Assembly: GCA_902363445.1 (NCBI GenBank) | Contig: CABJAB010000001.1 | Span: 248,001-312,000, forward strand | DNA: 64,000 nt | Reading direction: 5' to 3' | DNA from: Lachnospiraceae bacterium | GTDB taxonomy: Bacteria; Bacillota; Clostridia; Lachnospirales; Lachnospiraceae | Shown here: piece by piece, positions 40,931-49,658 of the stretch | Numbering within the stretch: the first letter of the stretch is position 1 | Layout of the letters: every line of letters starts with the position of its first letter | The notes under the pieces: model-generated | Told to the model about the DNA's origin: nothing | Seen by the model: only the letters and a program-made list of their open reading frames with translations | The model's database searches: none | Translations under genes and position numbers: made by a program

Positions 40931-41681
40931 CGGCTTCACCTCCCAGGAAGGTCACTACATCCATGATCTCACCGAAAAATTCTTTTCTGGTGCGTCCTCC
41001 CCTCCAGATCTCATTGAATATCTTTCCGTCCTGCAGAAATAAGATCCGGCTGCAGTAGCTGGCGGAAAACAGATCGTGGGTCACCATCAAAATAGTCGCG
41101 TCCATGTTCTGGTTCATATCGGTAAAGCTTTCCAAGAGCATCCCGGCCGCTTTCGAGTCCAGAGCTCCCGTGGGCTCATCGGCCAGGACAAGGGCCGGCC
41201 TTCCTATCAGCGCCCGCGCGCAGGCACATCTTTGTTTCTGCCCTCCTGACACTTCATATGGAAATTTTTTCAGGATATCTCCGATACCGAGCCGTTCCGC
41301 GATCTCTTTTACATGGCTTCCTATATTCTCTTCTTTTCCGCTGACAAGCGGAGCCAGCGCGATATTTTCCTCAATGGTCAGGGTATCCAGCAGATTGAAA
41401 TCCTGGAACACAAAGCCTAAATTCTCCATGCGGAATTTCGCCAGCTCTTTGTCTCGGAGTTCCGTGATATCCGTATCTCTCAGATGGATATGCCCCGCAG
41501 TCACACTGTCAATGGTGGATATACAGTTTAAAAGGGTCGTCTTCCCGCTCCCCGATGCCCCCATGATACCTAAAAATTCTCCCTTTTCCACCTGAAAAGA
41601 TACATTGTCCAGGGCTTTTGTCATAAAGGCTTTTGAGCCATAATATTTCTCTACGTTTGATATCTTCAGCAACGCTTCCAT
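40920..41681 (-). CDS. BceA-type ABC transporter ATPase
   Basis: A 253-aa ATPase with Walker A MGASGSGKTTLLNCISTID, Q-loop LGFVFQDFNLLDTLT, signature EVSGGQKQRCACARALI, Walker B LVLADEPTGALDSKA and switch His VTHDLFSAS. It powers the permease encoded next. Start follows AAGGAG. The 63-base gap to the kinase gene holds no clear promoter, so all four genes of this module may be cotranscribed. Confidence 0.95.
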   Translation of the reverse strand: MEALLKISNVEKYYGSKAFMTKALDNVSFQVEKGEFLGIMGASGSGKTTLLNCISTIDSVTAGHIHLRDTDITELRDKELAKFRMENLGFVFQDFNLLDTLTIEENIALAPLVSGKEENIGSHVKEIAERLGIGDILKKFPYEVSGGQKQRCACARALIGRPALVLADEPTGALDSKAAGMLLESFTDMNQNMDATILMVTHDLFSASYCSRILFLQDGKIFNEIWRGGRTRKEFFGEIMDVVTFLGGEADAR

Positions 41682-41743
41682 GTGCCGTTCTCCTTTTCGG
41701 TTTTATTTCCTACGTACACTATAGCAGGCATTGCTTCCTTTGT

Positions 41744-42790
41744 TTACTTACAGTTTTGTAAGGTTTTTTCCGGTCTTCTGGCCGGATCCACATAATCTCC
41801 CACAGGGAAACCGATGACCGCCCTGGTATAACTTCCCTGAACCGAATCGATATCCAGCGACAGCCCCAGGCGACCGCACAGCTTTTTACTAAGATAAAGT
41901 CCCATCCCGGTAGCTTTCTGATTGCCCCTGGCTCCTCCGGTAAATCCCTTCTCAAATACTCTCGGAAGATCCTTTTCACTTATCCCGCAGCCATTGTCCT
42001 CCACAAAAAGCCGCACACTGCCGTCCGTTTTCTCCGCGCGCAGAGAAATCTGGGGATCTTCTTTACCGGCATATTTCACGGCATTTGAAAGGAGCTGATT
42101 CAAGATAAAAGTCATCCATTTCACATCGGTCCAGACCGTCTCCGGCAGCTCCTCTACGATAAGGCGGATCCCTTTCTCCAGGATTGCGGTCCGCTGGGAA
42201 CGGACGGCCGGATTCACCACGTCAGACAGCGGCAGCTCTTTTATAAAATAATCCTTTTCCACGTTCTCGCTCCGAGCATAATAGAGCACCTGCTCCACCA
42301 GGCCGTCAACATTCCTAAGTTCTTCCCGGATCCGCCCCGTTACTTCTGTTTCATGATTTTTACAAATCAGATCTATAGCCGTGATCGGCGTCTTTATCTC
42401 ATGGATCCACTCTTCAATATACTCTTTATAGGCCGCCGTGGTCTCCCTTGCTGCGTGGATTTCATCCGCCATGGATTTGCAGGCGCTCTTAAGAATCTGA
42501 TGGTACATCCTGCCCTCCGCCTGATCCGGCTCTTCCAAGATCTCCGCGATCAGGTATTTTCGGTCCAGACTTTCAAGCTTCTCAAAGATTTCCCTCTGCT
42601 TCTTTTTCCATTTCCAATATCCGGACAGAACAACCGCTAAGAGGATCAAGATCCAGATAAAATCGACCCACAGGATGTTTCCAAGCTGGTTTCCAAGCAG
42701 AGCCAGATAAATGGACAAGACAACCGCCAAAAGCAGATTTCCTACCAGCATCATGGCCTTCTCAATACAGTAAGTCATGAAATCCGTCAT
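41744..42790 (-). CDS. BceS-type intramembrane-sensing histidine kinase
   Basis: A 348-aa kinase with two closely spaced membrane helices (about 13-35 and 39-57) and almost no extracellular loop, so it must sense through the transporter. The H-box EEWIHEIKTPITAIDLI, N-box LNQLLSNAVKYA, G1 FVEDNGCGISEKDL and G2 ATGMGLYLSKKL are intact. Its ATG overlaps the response-regulator stop codon by four bases. Confidence 0.95.
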   Translation of the reverse strand: MTDFMTYCIEKAMMLVGNLLLAVVLSIYLALLGNQLGNILWVDFIWILILLAVVLSGYWKWKKKQREIFEKLESLDRKYLIAEILEEPDQAEGRMYHQILKSACKSMADEIHAARETTAAYKEYIEEWIHEIKTPITAIDLICKNHETEVTGRIREELRNVDGLVEQVLYYARSENVEKDYFIKELPLSDVVNPAVRSQRTAILEKGIRLIVEELPETVWTDVKWMTFILNQLLSNAVKYAGKEDPQISLRAEKTDGSVRLFVEDNGCGISEKDLPRVFEKGFTGGARGNQKATGMGLYLSKKLCGRLGLSLDIDSVQGSYTRAVIGFPVGDYVDPARRPEKTLQNCK

Positions 42791-43530
42791 TTTTCCACTG
42801 CCTCCACTTTATATCCCTTCCTCGGGACCGTCTGCACAAGGTCAGAAAGCCCTGCGTCGGCCAGCCGCTTCCTCAGCCGGGACAGGTTCACATTCAGAAT
42901 GTTCTCATCCACATACATCTTGTTCTCCCAGAGATATTCCATCAATGAATCCCTCGATACCACCTTTCCCTGGTTCAGGCACAAAAAATATAGCATACGG
43001 AGCTCCTTAGGTGAAAGCTCCAGGCAGATCTCGCCGCAGGTCAGCTGCCCCATGACCAGGCTGAGCGTTGCTTCTCCCACCCGAATTTCCCCTGCTCCCG
43101 CCCGGTTCCTTTCCAGCATGCGGTTGACCCTGGCGAGGAGGACCGGAAGGCTGTAAGGCTTCCGGATAAAATCATCTCCGCCCAGACGGATTCCCTTCAG
43201 CTCGTCCCATTCCCCTTCTCTTCCCGTGACAAAGATGATGGGGACCTCCGATTCCTTTCTGATATTCCGGCAGAGGGTGAAGCCATCCGTCTCGTTCAGA
43301 TTGATGTCCAGGAGGATCATATCCGGCCCTTCCTCCAGGATCTCTCCGGCCATCTGAAACGCGGCGTTTTCCCACGCTTCCGCCTCCGATGTGCTTTGCT
43401 CTTCCGCTGCCGCTCCGCCAGTCTGCCGCTTTTCTCCGAAGCAGGCCGTTTCGTAATCATGCTCTTTAAAATAGGCGGCCAGCTCCGAACGGATATTGTC
43501 GTTGTCCTCAATGATCGCAATCTTGTACAT
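42787..43530 (-). CDS. OmpR-family response regulator (BceR-type)
   Basis: A 247-aa regulator: receiver domain starting YKIAIIEDNDNIRSELAAYF with the phospho-Asp in MILLDINLNETDGF, VTGREG and the Lys of FIRKPYS, then an OmpR winged helix (LSPKELRMLYFLCLNQGKVV, RLRKRLADAGL, VPRKGYKVE). A charged insert of about 20 residues (EKRQTGGAAAEEQSTSEAE) separates beta2 from alpha2, which is unusual for a receiver. It should activate the transporter genes. Start follows GGAGG; copy C of the interspersed repeat is about 80 bases upstream. Confidence 0.94.
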   Translation of the reverse strand: MYKIAIIEDNDNIRSELAAYFKEHDYETACFGEKRQTGGAAAEEQSTSEAEAWENAAFQMAGEILEEGPDMILLDINLNETDGFTLCRNIRKESEVPIIFVTGREGEWDELKGIRLGGDDFIRKPYSLPVLLARVNRMLERNRAGAGEIRVGEATLSLVMGQLTCGEICLELSPKELRMLYFLCLNQGKVVSRDSLMEYLWENKMYVDENILNVNLSRLRKRLADAGLSDLVQTVPRKGYKVEAVEK

Positions 43531-43550
43531 CCAGTCCTCCTATATAGTGA

Positions 43551-43613
43551 AATATACCTTGCCGCACGAAGTGCGCCTGCCCGCAGGGCATGAATTAAGG
43601 GATGCCCTGGGTA
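43551..43613. repeat. REP-like element, inverted, at the left edge of copy C
   Basis: This 63-base stretch is the reverse complement, with a few mismatches, of the right unit of the tandem element at 22.25-22.32 kb, including the linker with GAATTAAGGGATGCCC. It has the same inner CGCAC-GAA-GTGCG hairpin. Confidence 0.8.
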
Positions 43614-44337
43614 TGATACAAAATACTTTTTGGAATCATTTAATAAATTCCGATTACGCTCCAGTTAGGCACCGGCAGAAGTTCCGGACCGTCACGATTT
43701 CGGTTCTCTGGCGATGCAGGGGCCGCTTTATCCCCGCTCCAGAAGTACCGCTCACAGTCAACAGAAAATCTTGATGATTTTCTGTCTCCGGTTCGCTCAG
43801 AAACGGAATCGGTATTTCCGTTTCTGCCTCCCTCCGCCTGGGGAACACCGGCCTCTGCCCTGCGGCGCTCACCTTTAGGCCGGTCCGGAATCTTTCTGCC
43901 GGTATTCTTTCTGCCACACCGTTTCGAATGATTTCCGTTCCCTTGATTCCGAAAAAGGATTGGATATCCACACGGCCCGCGCGCCTAACGGCAGCGGGCC
44001 GCGGTGGACCGCCCCATAGCTTTCGAAGCAAACAAAAGCTTATCTTGGTGCGGGAAGAGGAGCAGGAGGAACGATCCGATTCCATCGTAAGGCGAGCGCC
44101 GCAAAGGCGTTAGCAGGATCTTCCCGGCCGCAGGGAGGTAAAAACCGAATCTCATGCAGGTTTTTATTGTAATCTGACATGGAAAAATATCGATTTATCC
44201 ATGTCAGTTGGAAAGGACCGACTGGAGGCCGCAAAAATCCTGGTTACGGCTGCCAGCGAGCCGCCTGGATGGAATCGGATTTCCTCCTGCCTTGTAAATC
44301 AGACAAAGAAAACTTGTTCAAAAGGTATTCAAAGGTA
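43610..44337. repeat. Interspersed repeat, copy C
   Basis: This copy occupies most of the gap between the response-regulator gene and plsY. It matches copy B from end to end, with conserved hairpins at 43799-43808/43816-43825 and 44174-44183/44198-44207 and a GC stem in CGGCCCGC...GCGGGCCG near 43974-44001. A 143-codon frame on the minus strand (43654-44085) is open here but not in A or B, so I do not call it a gene. Confidence 0.88.
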
Positions 44338-44386
44338 TACCTACTGGAACTCCCAGCTTAAACCATGGGCGGCGATTTAAATAAAC

Positions 44387-44410
44387 AAAAAAGCCGGCTT
44401 CGCTCGCCGG
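44387..44410 (-). terminator. Short intrinsic terminator-like hairpin
   Basis: On the minus strand CCGGC-GAGCGAA-GCCGG is followed by CTTTTTT. It is the second terminator-like structure downstream of plsY. Between it and the next hairpin, small inverted repeats such as TATGAGG/CCTCATA are present but no gene. Confidence 0.6.
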
Positions 44411-44475
44411 AATTATGAGGACAGAGCGCCTCATACTAAAATTACGTAGGCGGAATTCACTTACGCCACAGTGCA

Positions 44476-44528
44476 AAAAGACCAATTTCCAGGGACTGAA
44501 AGCGCTTATGCGAGGAAATTGGTCTTTT
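44476..44528. terminator. Terminator downstream of plsY
   Basis: A perfect 15-base inverted repeat, AAAAGACCAATTTCC (44476-44490) and its complement (44514-44528), with a 23-base loop and T runs on both sides. It stands 51 bases past the plsY stop. Confidence 0.85.
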
Positions 44529-44579
44529 GTTCTCTGATATTCCCGCTGTTCTCTGCTGCTCTTCCTGAACGCTGGAGCC

Positions 44580-45224
44580 TCATTCCCCCGCCTGCTTCAG
44601 ACGGCGTTTTATCCTTCCCGCCTCTTCACTGCCGAAAGCGGCTCCTTCCCAGTTTTTGTAGACCACTACGGCGGCTATCAAAATATTGCCCACACAGATT
44701 CCCGGCAGGCTGCCGCAAAACAGCGCAACGGCTGAAACTGTCCCGAACAGCAAAAAGGTGTAGACGCTCCGCCGTTCATTGGGCCGTATTACCACGACCA
44801 GAGACAAGAACAGATAGATCAGCGCCAGCAGCCAGACACTATGGCTGTACCGCTGTACTCCCAGGAGCACTCCGAAACTGACTGCTATGGCCTTTCCTCC
44901 GCGCATGTTCCGCCAGAGCGGAAACGCATGCCCCAGGACCGGCGCGACCATGACACCCGCAAACCAGAGACTGACCGGAGCCATAAACCGCCCCGCCCAT
45001 ATGAGAGGAAGGTATCCCTTTCCGATGTCCAATACAAGGCACAGAATCCCAAGGGGCAGCCCCGCGTATTTCATCACATTGGCCGTCCCCGGATTATGAT
45101 CCTCACTCAGCTGCTCTATGTCCATGTCCTTCCGGTATTTTGGCAGGAGATACCCGAACAGCACGCTTCCCGCCATGTATCCTGCCGCCATAAACAACAA
45201 GCTTTCCAACAAACCCCTACTCAT
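44580..45224 (-). CDS. plsY: Glycerol-3-phosphate acyltransferase PlsY
   Basis: A 214-aa integral membrane enzyme that acylates glycerol-3-phosphate from acyl-phosphate, the first step of phospholipid synthesis. The three cytoplasmic motifs are visible: GSVLFGYLLPKY, EDHNPGTANVMKYAG and LGHAFPLWRNMRGGKAIAVS. The length is usual. It starts 12 bases after the glycosyltransferase gene, in a lipid operon. A second plsY is often present elsewhere in such genomes, so this may be an accessory copy. Confidence 0.92.
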   Translation of the reverse strand: MSRGLLESLLFMAAGYMAGSVLFGYLLPKYRKDMDIEQLSEDHNPGTANVMKYAGLPLGILCLVLDIGKGYLPLIWAGRFMAPVSLWFAGVMVAPVLGHAFPLWRNMRGGKAIAVSFGVLLGVQRYSHSVWLLALIYLFLSLVVVIRPNERRSVYTFLLFGTVSAVALFCGSLPGICVGNILIAAVVVYKNWEGAAFGSEEAGRIKRRLKQAGE

Positions 45225-45236
45225 TCTGTCACCGCC

Positions 45237-46355
45237 TTATCTGCCGCGGCAATATGCTTCCATATAGTCGCAGATATCAGAAGCGGCCTTCGCATTGATA
45301 TAGTGCTTCTGCGCCTCTGTCATATTTCTTCTGGCCGCTTCATTCTTCAAAAGTTCCAGAACCCACTTCCCCACTTCTTTCTCATTCTTTCCCAGCACTG
45401 ACATCCCATGTCTGGAAAAGAAATCCGCGTTTTTCGTTTCGCAGCCGGGTATCGGCTCCGAATGTACCATCGGTATCCCTTTCGCAGCCGCCTCGGTGCT
45501 GGTGAGGCCGCCCGGCTTTGTCACCAATACGTCACACATATCCATGTACAGATCTGCCTGCTTCGTATAGTCCAGCACTATGACCTTTTTGTTTCCCCTG
45601 AAGTCCCTTCTCAGTCTTTCCTTCAGCTTTTCATTGTTTCCGCCGAGTACGATGATTCTGCCGTCCTCAGGAAGGCCCCTGCCGATCCGTTCAACCATTC
45701 CGGAAACATTTCCAAAGCCCATGCTTCCCGTCATGATCAGCACTACCGGCCCTTCCGTTCCCAGGCCCAGGCCGAGTCTCGTATCCATTTTATCCCGCCT
45801 GTCCATAAATTTCCGGAAAACCGGAATCCCGGTAGGCACCAGTTTTTCTCTCGGAATCCCTCTGTCAGCAAACTCGGAGATCAGCTCGTCGCTGGGAATG
45901 AAATACGCCTCCGCGTCTGTCTCCTCCATGAATGGGATACAGGTATAATCCGTGGCCACTGCAAAGCAGGACGCCTTAAGCGGATAATGCTTCTTAATAT
46001 ATGTTATCGCCTCCGCCGGGAACAGATGAGGAAGGACAATGCAGTCAAAGCCTTCTTTTTTGATATAATAGTACAAAACCTTTCCATAAAAAGTGTTTGC
46101 AAAATAAACCGGTGACTTGCGCCTCGCAGAGCTGATGGCGCCGCCCGCTTTATACGCCAGCCCAAAAGCACTAGGAAATGAAGTAGTGGTAGTCACGTAA
46201 ACCTTTGTAGTCCGCCTGGAAGTCTTCGGCTTCGCGAACCTCAGGGCATCCAGCATCTGGCATTCAATGCCTCTCCGGTTCAGTTCTTCTTTTACCGCCC
46301 TGCCGGCTGTATTGTGTCCCTGCCCTGTATTACATGAGAGAATCAAAGCTTTCAT
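45237..46355 (-). CDS. MGDG synthase/UgtP-like diacylglycerol glycosyltransferase
   Basis: A 372-aa GT28-type glycosyltransferase. The N-terminal LILSCNTGQGHNTAGRAVKE is the lipid-acceptor motif of the MGDG synthase family, and the C-terminal nucleotide-sugar site has VIVLDYTKQADLYMDMCDVL, VTKPGGLTSTEAAAKGIPMV and the closing GCETKNADFF. It probably adds a sugar to diacylglycerol to make membrane glycolipid. Its start overlaps the TetR gene by four bases. Confidence 0.9.
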   Translation of the reverse strand: MKALILSCNTGQGHNTAGRAVKEELNRRGIECQMLDALRFAKPKTSRRTTKVYVTTTTSFPSAFGLAYKAGGAISSARRKSPVYFANTFYGKVLYYYIKKEGFDCIVLPHLFPAEAITYIKKHYPLKASCFAVATDYTCIPFMEETDAEAYFIPSDELISEFADRGIPREKLVPTGIPVFRKFMDRRDKMDTRLGLGLGTEGPVVLIMTGSMGFGNVSGMVERIGRGLPEDGRIIVLGGNNEKLKERLRRDFRGNKKVIVLDYTKQADLYMDMCDVLVTKPGGLTSTEAAAKGIPMVHSEPIPGCETKNADFFSRHGMSVLGKNEKEVGKWVLELLKNEAARRNMTEAQKHYINAKAASDICDYMEAYCRGR

Positions 46356-46927
46356 AAGTGCTCCTTTTTGTCTATCAGGTCAAATATCGAATGAGTGAGC
46401 AGAAGATAATACCCTTTGGTAATCTCATCCGCGGACATCTCCATCCTGTCTTCTGTGATCCATCCCTTTATCACACTGGCAAGACTTATGGAATAATATT
46501 TGGCGATGACCTCTTCTTTCCATATCTTTATGCCTGGCTGAGTCTTAAGAGGATATTTTAACAGACATTCCATGAATATCTGATACAAGTACTGCTCCAG
46601 GATCTCCTCAAAGGAATTCTGTCCGGTGATCTCAAATGCCTTTTTATAGAAAGCCCTGTCCCGCTCCATCCGCAGAAACAGCACCCTAATGGCATCTTCC
46701 TCCATGCCGTCCTGAACCAGCTCTTCCATACGCTCGCCGATATCGCCTTGGAACACGCCCTCCAAAAGCTCATACTTATCACGGTAATAATTATAAAACG
46801 TGGGACGGAGAACCCCCGCTTCATCTGTGATCATCTTTACCGTGATCTTGTCAAAGGAGCGAGTCTTCATAAGCTCTTTTAGCCCTTCCTCTAAGAGGAT
46901 CCTCGTCGCTTCTCTTTTCCGTTCCAT
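46352..46927 (-). CDS. TetR/AcrR family regulator (DhaS-like)
   Basis: A 191-aa regulator with an N-terminal TetR HTH: ATRILLEEGLKELMKTRSFD, KITVKMITDEAGVLRPTFYN and YYRDKYELLEGVF. The C-terminal half (about 75-191) looks like the ligand domain of DhaS/TetR_C_7-type members. ATG 46927 follows AAAGGGCGG; the frame is open from 46951. First gene of the glycolipid and phospholipid operon, which it probably controls. Confidence 0.9.
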   Translation of the reverse strand: MERKREATRILLEEGLKELMKTRSFDKITVKMITDEAGVLRPTFYNYYRDKYELLEGVFQGDIGERMEELVQDGMEEDAIRVLFLRMERDRAFYKKAFEITGQNSFEEILEQYLYQIFMECLLKYPLKTQPGIKIWKEEVIAKYYSISLASVIKGWITEDRMEMSADEITKGYYLLLTHSIFDLIDKKEHL

Positions 46928-47054
46928 GTCAACCGCCCTTTCGCCAGTCACGAAACGGCCCGGCCGGCCTCCGTTCTGTACAGCGCCGGACCGGCGTGAT
47001 CTGCTTCTTCCCGTACATTATAGCATAAATTCTCCCCTGCATAAAGTGTCTGTC

Positions 47055-48467
47055 CTATTTTCTTCCCCCTGACTTGTTTTTATAATTGCAGTATCCCTTT
47101 TGTTCAAAATGATGCTTCTCCCAGAGCGCTTCTGCCTCCGGCTTCCATTCCGCGGCATATTCTCTGCATTTTTCGCACAGATGTTCCACAGGCTCTTCCG
47201 ATTGAAGATCTGTGGAATGCGCTCCCGTCTCCCGCACCATCTGTTCCAGTATCTCCGGATTCTCCAGCATAGGGCAGGGACGCAGATGGTTTCCGTTAAA
47301 CGGCTGGTTATCACGATAGGCCATAAAAAGCGGCTGTTTCAAAGCCTCTAAGAGCGTGGTTTCCCGGATATTTGCGCCGGAATAATGGATAAATACACAC
47401 GGTTCTACATCACCGTTTGGATTGATATGGCAGTAATTCCTGCCTCCGGCGATACAGCCTCCCACAAACTCACCGTCATTCTGAAAATCCATGGTATATA
47501 TCTGCTTGCCTCCGGTATTTCCCCGGATCTCACGAATCCTGTGGTACATATAAGTCCGCTGTTCTTTTGTAGGCAGAAGCTCCGGCGCCGCCTCATTTCC
47601 AACGGGCATATAGTGAAAATACCAGGAAAAACGGCATCCCTTTTCTATGATCATGTCCAGAAATTCATCCGAAGTTACAGTTTCCACATTTTTACTCGTG
47701 TAGCAGATGGATGTGCCGAACAGCTGTCCGTTCCTCTTCAGAATATCCATGGCCTCCATGACCCGGCCGAATACGCCGTCTCCCCTCCGCAGGTCATTGA
47801 CCTCTTCAAACCCTTCCAGACTGATGGAAAGGGACAGATTCCCGACTTCTTTCATTTCTTCGCAAAAATCCTCGTCCACCAATGTCCCGTTGGTAAACGC
47901 ATGGAAAGCGCAGTCATGATGCTTCCTGCAAAGCCTGATGATGTCTTTCTTTCTCATCAGAGGTTCTCCTCCGGTCAGCATATAGAAATAAATGCCCAGC
48001 TCTTTGCCCTGGGTGATGATATCGTCCATCTCTTCATAGGTCAGGTTCAGCTTATGGCCATACTCCGCGGCCCAGCAGCCGGTGCAGTGGAGATTGCATG
48101 CGCTGGTAGGATCCATGAGGATCAGCCACGGGATGCTGCATCCGTGGGTTTCTCTCATCTGGCGGATAGTCTTTGTTCCGTGGAAAGCTGCTTCAAATCC
48201 CAGGTTAAGAGCCGACATTTTAATGACGTTCGGATTAATCTCGTCCAATAGCCGGTTGACATACTGCATCCATTTGGAGTCTGGATTCCGAACCATCCTC
48301 CTGGCCCCTTCGTAGGATTCTGGAAGGAACTGACCTCCCATGAATTTCTCCGCCAGATCCACCAGCTGCAGCAGTCCTTTTTCCCGGTCCTTATTTACGT
48401 GCTTTAGCGCCGCGTCAATGGCTGATCCAAAACCGGCCCTCGCAGCTTTATGCGATAATGTACTCAT
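47055..48467 (-). CDS. Radical SAM/SPASM protein
   Basis: A 470-aa protein with a long N-terminal region (about 1-115), a radical SAM core with PTSACNLHCTGCWAAEYG (CxxxCxxC) and LTGGEPLMRKKDII, and a C-terminal SPASM-type set of Cys: GGCIAGGRNYCHINPNGDVE, CVFIHYSG, LRPCPML and HLCEKCREY. It is unlike peptide-modifying SPASM enzymes in having no nearby precursor peptide. The substrate is unknown. ATG 48467 follows GAAGGAAA. It lies 57 bases after mntP. Confidence 0.9.
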   Translation of the reverse strand: MSTLSHKAARAGFGSAIDAALKHVNKDREKGLLQLVDLAEKFMGGQFLPESYEGARRMVRNPDSKWMQYVNRLLDEINPNVIKMSALNLGFEAAFHGTKTIRQMRETHGCSIPWLILMDPTSACNLHCTGCWAAEYGHKLNLTYEEMDDIITQGKELGIYFYMLTGGEPLMRKKDIIRLCRKHHDCAFHAFTNGTLVDEDFCEEMKEVGNLSLSISLEGFEEVNDLRRGDGVFGRVMEAMDILKRNGQLFGTSICYTSKNVETVTSDEFLDMIIEKGCRFSWYFHYMPVGNEAAPELLPTKEQRTYMYHRIREIRGNTGGKQIYTMDFQNDGEFVGGCIAGGRNYCHINPNGDVEPCVFIHYSGANIRETTLLEALKQPLFMAYRDNQPFNGNHLRPCPMLENPEILEQMVRETGAHSTDLQSEEPVEHLCEKCREYAAEWKPEAEALWEKHHFEQKGYCNYKNKSGGRK

Positions 48468-48524
48468 AACATTTTCCTTCCTTTCTTCTTTTTTGTTTGT
48501 TCGCGCTGCAAAATTCCTCTGTCC

Positions 48525-49100
48525 CTATAAAAGGTAACTGATAAAAATTTCCAAACTGACCAGAGTGAGCAAAAGGCCTCCGATGAAATGAGCCTTGTAT
48601 TTCTGCTCATATCCCAGGCGGTATCCGGTATAAATGCCCAATACTACGGCTGCGACGGTCAGAATCCCCACTGCAAGAGTCTCCTCCGCAAGCCCCGTCT
48701 CCATGAACGCAAACCCAACGCCCGTTAAAAACGCGTCCACACTGGTGGCCAGCCCCAGCAGACACATCTCCTTTATGTTCCCCCAGGCCTCCAGCTGTTC
48801 AAAGATCGGTTTCTTTCGTATCCCCTTCTGAAGCATATAGATTCCGATCCCCAGAAGTATCGCCGCCGCTATTCCATACCAGACCATGGTAATGTGCCGG
48901 GACTGCTCCGCAAACGCCGGAACCAGCATAAACAGATTTCCGGTCAGCAGCGCGCCTACCTGCCACGCAGAAAAAATCACACACATCTGAACCAGCTTTT
49001 TTTTATCGATCTGTCCAACTACCGCCCCTTTGCAGATCGCAACCGCATATACATCCAGAGAAAGACCTGCGGAGGTGAGAATCGTCTCCCAAATATTCAC
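48525..49100 (-). CDS. mntP: MntP/YtaF-like manganese efflux pump
   Basis: A 191-aa membrane protein with two homologous halves of three helices each, containing the acidic sites LSLDVYAVAICKG and ATSVDAFLTGVGFAF typical of MntP (DUF204). The family exports Mn2+; clostridial members of this branch may have other cation roles. The best start is a GTG at 49100 preceded by GGGGATGG, which matches family length; the frame runs to 49145 without a good site. Confidence 0.85.
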   Translation of the reverse strand: MNIWETILTSAGLSLDVYAVAICKGAVVGQIDKKKLVQMCVIFSAWQVGALLTGNLFMLVPAFAEQSRHITMVWYGIAAAILLGIGIYMLQKGIRKKPIFEQLEAWGNIKEMCLLGLATSVDAFLTGVGFAFMETGLAEETLAVGILTVAAVVLGIYTGYRLGYEQKYKAHFIGGLLLTLVSLEIFISYLL

Positions 49101-49241
49101 TTTTCTACCATCCCCTATCCATTCCTTTTCTGTCTCCTTTCCCAATCATAATTACATTATAAAATCTTTCTTCTCCCATTCCCAGTTACAGACCTCACCC
49201 GGTGTCGCATAAAATACTACACTTTTTCCAATGTGTAATAT

Positions 49242-49270
49242 TTGCTTTCTGACCGGAACCAGGATATAAT
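49242..49270 (+). promoter_or_regulatory. Promoter of the small membrane protein gene
   Basis: TTGCTT (49242-49247), a 17-base spacer and a perfect TATAAT (49265-49270), 48 bases before the start codon. Confidence 0.65.
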
Positions 49271-49317
49271 AAGTGAAATACATCTGGCTCAGCCACAGAC
49301 GAAAGAGGTAAGTCCCC

Positions 49318-49596
49318 ATGAAGAAACTTAAACAGATAGTCTGTATTATCTGTGCGGCCCTGCTGGCCGGCATCTATATCATCACTTTGATTTTTTCCAT
49401 AACAGACAGCTCCCAGGCCAAATCCTGGCTGAGTGCTTCCCTGTATGCCACGGTCGCTGTCCCGATACTCTTGTACGCGTTTCTGCTGATCACCAAACAG
49501 ATGAGGAACAGGGATCCCATGGGGCCGGAAAGCATGCCGGAAAAACCGGAGGAGAAAGACGGACAGGCAGGAACTGAAAAAGAAACTCATGAATAG
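49318..49596 (+). CDS. Small membrane protein
   Basis: A 92-aa protein, not recognised: two membrane helices (IVCIICAALLAGIYIITLIF and LYATVAVPILLYAFLLI) and a charged, disordered C-terminal tail (RNRDPMGPESMPEKPEEKDG). The real promoter, a GAGGTAAG ribosome-binding site and a terminator on the same strand support a genuine gene. Confidence 0.8.
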   Translation: MKKLKQIVCIICAALLAGIYIITLIFSITDSSQAKSWLSASLYATVAVPILLYAFLLITKQMRNRDPMGPESMPEKPEEKDGQAGTEKETHE

Positions 49597-49613
49597 TCCT
49601 TCTGAACAAAGAA

Positions 49614-49642
49614 AAAGCCCGCGGCAGCACGCCGCGGGCTTT
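49614..49642 (+). terminator. Terminator between converging genes
   Basis: AAAGCCCGCGGC (49614-49625) pairs with GCCGCGGGCTTT (49631-49642) around AGCAC. The A and T flanks allow use on both strands; the hybrid kinase gene on the minus strand ends at 49659. Confidence 0.88.
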
Positions 49643-49658
49643 CTATAGTTTACCGCTG

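Noticed and set aside
43654..44085. A 143-codon minus-strand open frame inside copy C of the interspersed repeat, with shorter relatives in copies A and B
   Set aside because: Indels between copies shift the frame and the conserved parts are hairpins rather than codons, so similarity is at DNA level. No ribosome-binding site is convincing.
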